A stretch of DNA of 5,346 nucleotides from an uncultured Oscillospiraceae bacterium (GTDB taxonomy: Bacteria; Bacillota_A; Clostridia; Oscillospirales; Oscillospiraceae): positions 1 to 5,346 of the forward strand of contig CAAEOU010000339.1 in the NCBI GenBank assembly GCA_900757695.1. Direction: 5' to 3'. The notes under the pieces were generated by a model that saw only the letters and a program-made list of their open reading frames with translations, had not been told where the DNA came from and ran no database searches. How positions within the stretch are numbered: position 1 is the stretch's first letter; every line of letters starts with the position of its first letter. This document shows positions 4,009 to 5,346 of this stretch, one piece after another. The position numbers were made by a program, and so were the translations under genes.

Positions 4009-5346
4009 ATGTATTATTCCAGCGGTAACTACGAAGCCTTTGCACGTCCCAAGAAGCCCGAGGGCGTGGATCACAAATCTGCATATCTGGTGGGCAGCGG
4101 TCTGGCAGCGCTGACGGCGGCCTGCTATCTGGTTCGTGACGGACAGATGAAGGGCGATCATATTCACATTCTGGAAAAGGGCCCCACGGCAGGCGGCGCC
4201 TGCGATGGCTGGAAGTTTGAGAATATCGGCTATGTGATGCGGGGTGGCCGTGAGATGGACAACCATTTCGAGGTCATGTGGGATCTGTTCCACTCCATTC
4301 CCTCCATTGAGACCGAGGGTGTCAGCGTATTGGACGAATACTACTGGCTCAACAAGGAGGATCCCAACTATTCCCTGTGCCGTGCCACAGTGAACCGGGG
4401 CGAGGATGCCCACACGGATAAGAAGTTCGGGATCTCCGACAAGGGCGCCATGGAGATCATGAAGCTGTTCTTCACCCCCAATGAGGAGCTCCAGAACAAG
4501 CGCATCAACGAGGTCTTTGACAACGAGGTTTTTGACAGCAACTTCTGGCTGTACTGGCGCACCATGTTCGCCTTTGAGAACTGGCACAGCGCACTGGAGA
4601 TGAAGCTGTATATCCAGCGCTATATCCACCACATTGGCGGCCTGCCGGACTTCACCGCACTGCGGTTCACCAAGTACAATCAGTATGAGTCCATGATTCT
4701 GCCCATGGTCAAGTATCTGGAAAAGGCCGGGGTACAGTTCCACTTCGGCGTGAAGGTGGTCAATGTGCTCTTTGATGTTGCCGATCAGAACCACAAGCTG
4801 GCTAAGACCATCGTAGTGGAGCGGGACGGACAGACCGAGAACATCGGCCTGACGGAGAACGATCTGGTGTTTATCACCAACGGCGGCTGTGTCGAAAACT
4901 CCACCATGGGCAGTCAGAATACCCCTGCGGCCTATGACACCGAGATCCGGGAAGGCGGCGGCTGGGATATGTGGCGGAAGATCGCCGCACAGGATCCCTC
5001 TTTCGGCCATCCCGACAAGTTCTGCTCGGATCCGGAGCAGACCAACTGGATGAGCGCCACTGTGGAGACGCTGGATCAGCGGATCATCCCCTATATCGAG
5101 AAGATCTGCAAGCGCAGCCCCTTTACCGGGAAGGTGGTCACCGGCGGCATCGTATCCGTAAAGGATTCTTCCTGGCTCATGAGCTGGACCATCAACCGTC
5201 AGCCCCAGTTCCGTCAGCAGCCCAAGGACCACTGCCTGGTATGGGTCTACTCCCTGTTTACCGATAAGCCCGGCGACTATGTCAAGAAGCCCATGCGGGA
5301 GTGCACCGGCAAGGAGATCTGCATGGAGTGGCTGTATCACATCGGC
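4009..5346 (+). CDS. ohyA: Oleate hydratase (myosin-cross-reactive-antigen family), 3' end cut by window
   Basis: The first 446 codons of an FAD-dependent fatty acid hydratase are present and open to the last base; family members run to about 560-650 residues, so the C-terminal part lies beyond the edge. These enzymes add water to the cis-9 double bond of oleate and related unsaturated fatty acids, giving 10-hydroxystearate, at the membrane surface; they detoxify free fatty acids. Visible are the N-terminal YEAFARPKKPEGVD, the dinucleotide-binding GSGLAALTAA (29-38) ending in ILEK (54-57) and GG (62-63), RGGREMDNHFE (78-88) with Glu82, and FENWHSALEMKLY ending at Tyr201. Glu82 and Tyr201 fall at the positions of the catalytic pair in characterised oleate hydratases (Glu122/Tyr241 in Elizabethkingia numbering). 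IHHIGGLPDFT and TKYNQYESM follow. The third glycine of the FAD loop is Ala34. AAGGAGG (3995-4001) lies 7 nt before the ATG. It has its own promoter; nothing nearby suggests a partner. Confidence 0.96.
   Translation, partial: MYYSSGNYEAFARPKKPEGVDHKSAYLVGSGLAALTAACYLVRDGQMKGDHIHILEKGPTAGGACDGWKFENIGYVMRGGREMDNHFEVMWDLFHSIPSIETEGVSVLDEYYWLNKEDPNYSLCRATVNRGEDAHTDKKFGISDKGAMEIMKLFFTPNEELQNKRINEVFDNEVFDSNFWLYWRTMFAFENWHSALEMKLYIQRYIHHIGGLPDFTALRFTKYNQYESMILPMVKYLEKAGVQFHFGVKVVNVLFDVADQNHKLAKTIVVERDGQTENIGLTENDLVFITNGGCVENSTMGSQNTPAAYDTEIREGGGWDMWRKIAAQDPSFGHPDKFCSDPEQTNWMSATVETLDQRIIPYIEKICKRSPFTGKVVTGGIVSVKDSSWLMSWTINRQPQFRQQPKDHCLVWVYSLFTDKPGDYVKKPMRECTGKEICMEWLYHIG

Noticed and set aside
3898..5340. 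480-codon open frame on the minus strand opposite oleate hydratase
   Set aside because: Shadow of the oleate hydratase gene caused by its codon bias; no RBS or recognisable fold, and it runs through the hydratase promoter.

Overview
The window looks like part of a chromosome from a moderately GC-rich gut-type Bacillota (Clostridia, possibly the Oscillospiraceae/Faecalibacterium-Gemmiger neighbourhood). This is inferred from strong GGAGG-type ribosome binding sites, G/C-ending codons in the large genes, AT-rich spacers and the protein families present. Nothing in the window fixes the genus.

Region 1 (1-1629) holds one sugar-transport gene, a GPH-family (MelB-like) cation symporter. It has a good sigma-70 promoter (TTGCAA-N17-TATAAT), and the upstream sequence carries spaced direct repeats and a possible leftward promoter, so a divergent regulator may lie just outside the window. 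Region 2 (1630-2361) is 732 bp without a convincing gene but rich in small structures: a long hairpin after the transporter, a terminator whose 3' arm can also pair with an upstream copy of its 5' sequence, an AT-rich tract with hairpins and three TAGTGTGACAA-type direct repeats, a short sequence resembling one end of an ISL3-type insertion sequence, a strong intrinsic terminator, and a promoter overlapping an inverted repeat. It reads as a scar of past insertions and deletions that also carries regulatory sites.

Region 3 (2362-3625) is redox-related. A NapH/CcoG-like membrane protein with two C-terminal [4Fe-4S] motifs is encoded on the plus strand. Facing it on the minus strand are the remains of two flavoprotein genes: an iron-sulfur flavoprotein (Isf/NADPH-dependent FMN reductase type) missing its flavodoxin core, and a flavodoxin reduced to its first ~53 residues, which ends 15 bp from the stop of the ferredoxin-like gene. 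Region 4 (3626-5346) carries a putative minus-strand promoter for the decayed flavoprotein pair, an intrinsic terminator, then a clean promoter and strong RBS for oleate hydratase (myosin-cross-reactive-antigen family), whose first 446 codons are present before the window edge.

No single multi-gene pathway is visible. The transporter and oleate hydratase appear to be independently transcribed, and the middle segment is a rearranged redox locus. I do not see a clear undescribed system. The observations most worth checking are the flavoprotein deletion scar, the competing hairpins at 1896-1943, and the repeat cluster with the IS-like end at 2071-2165.
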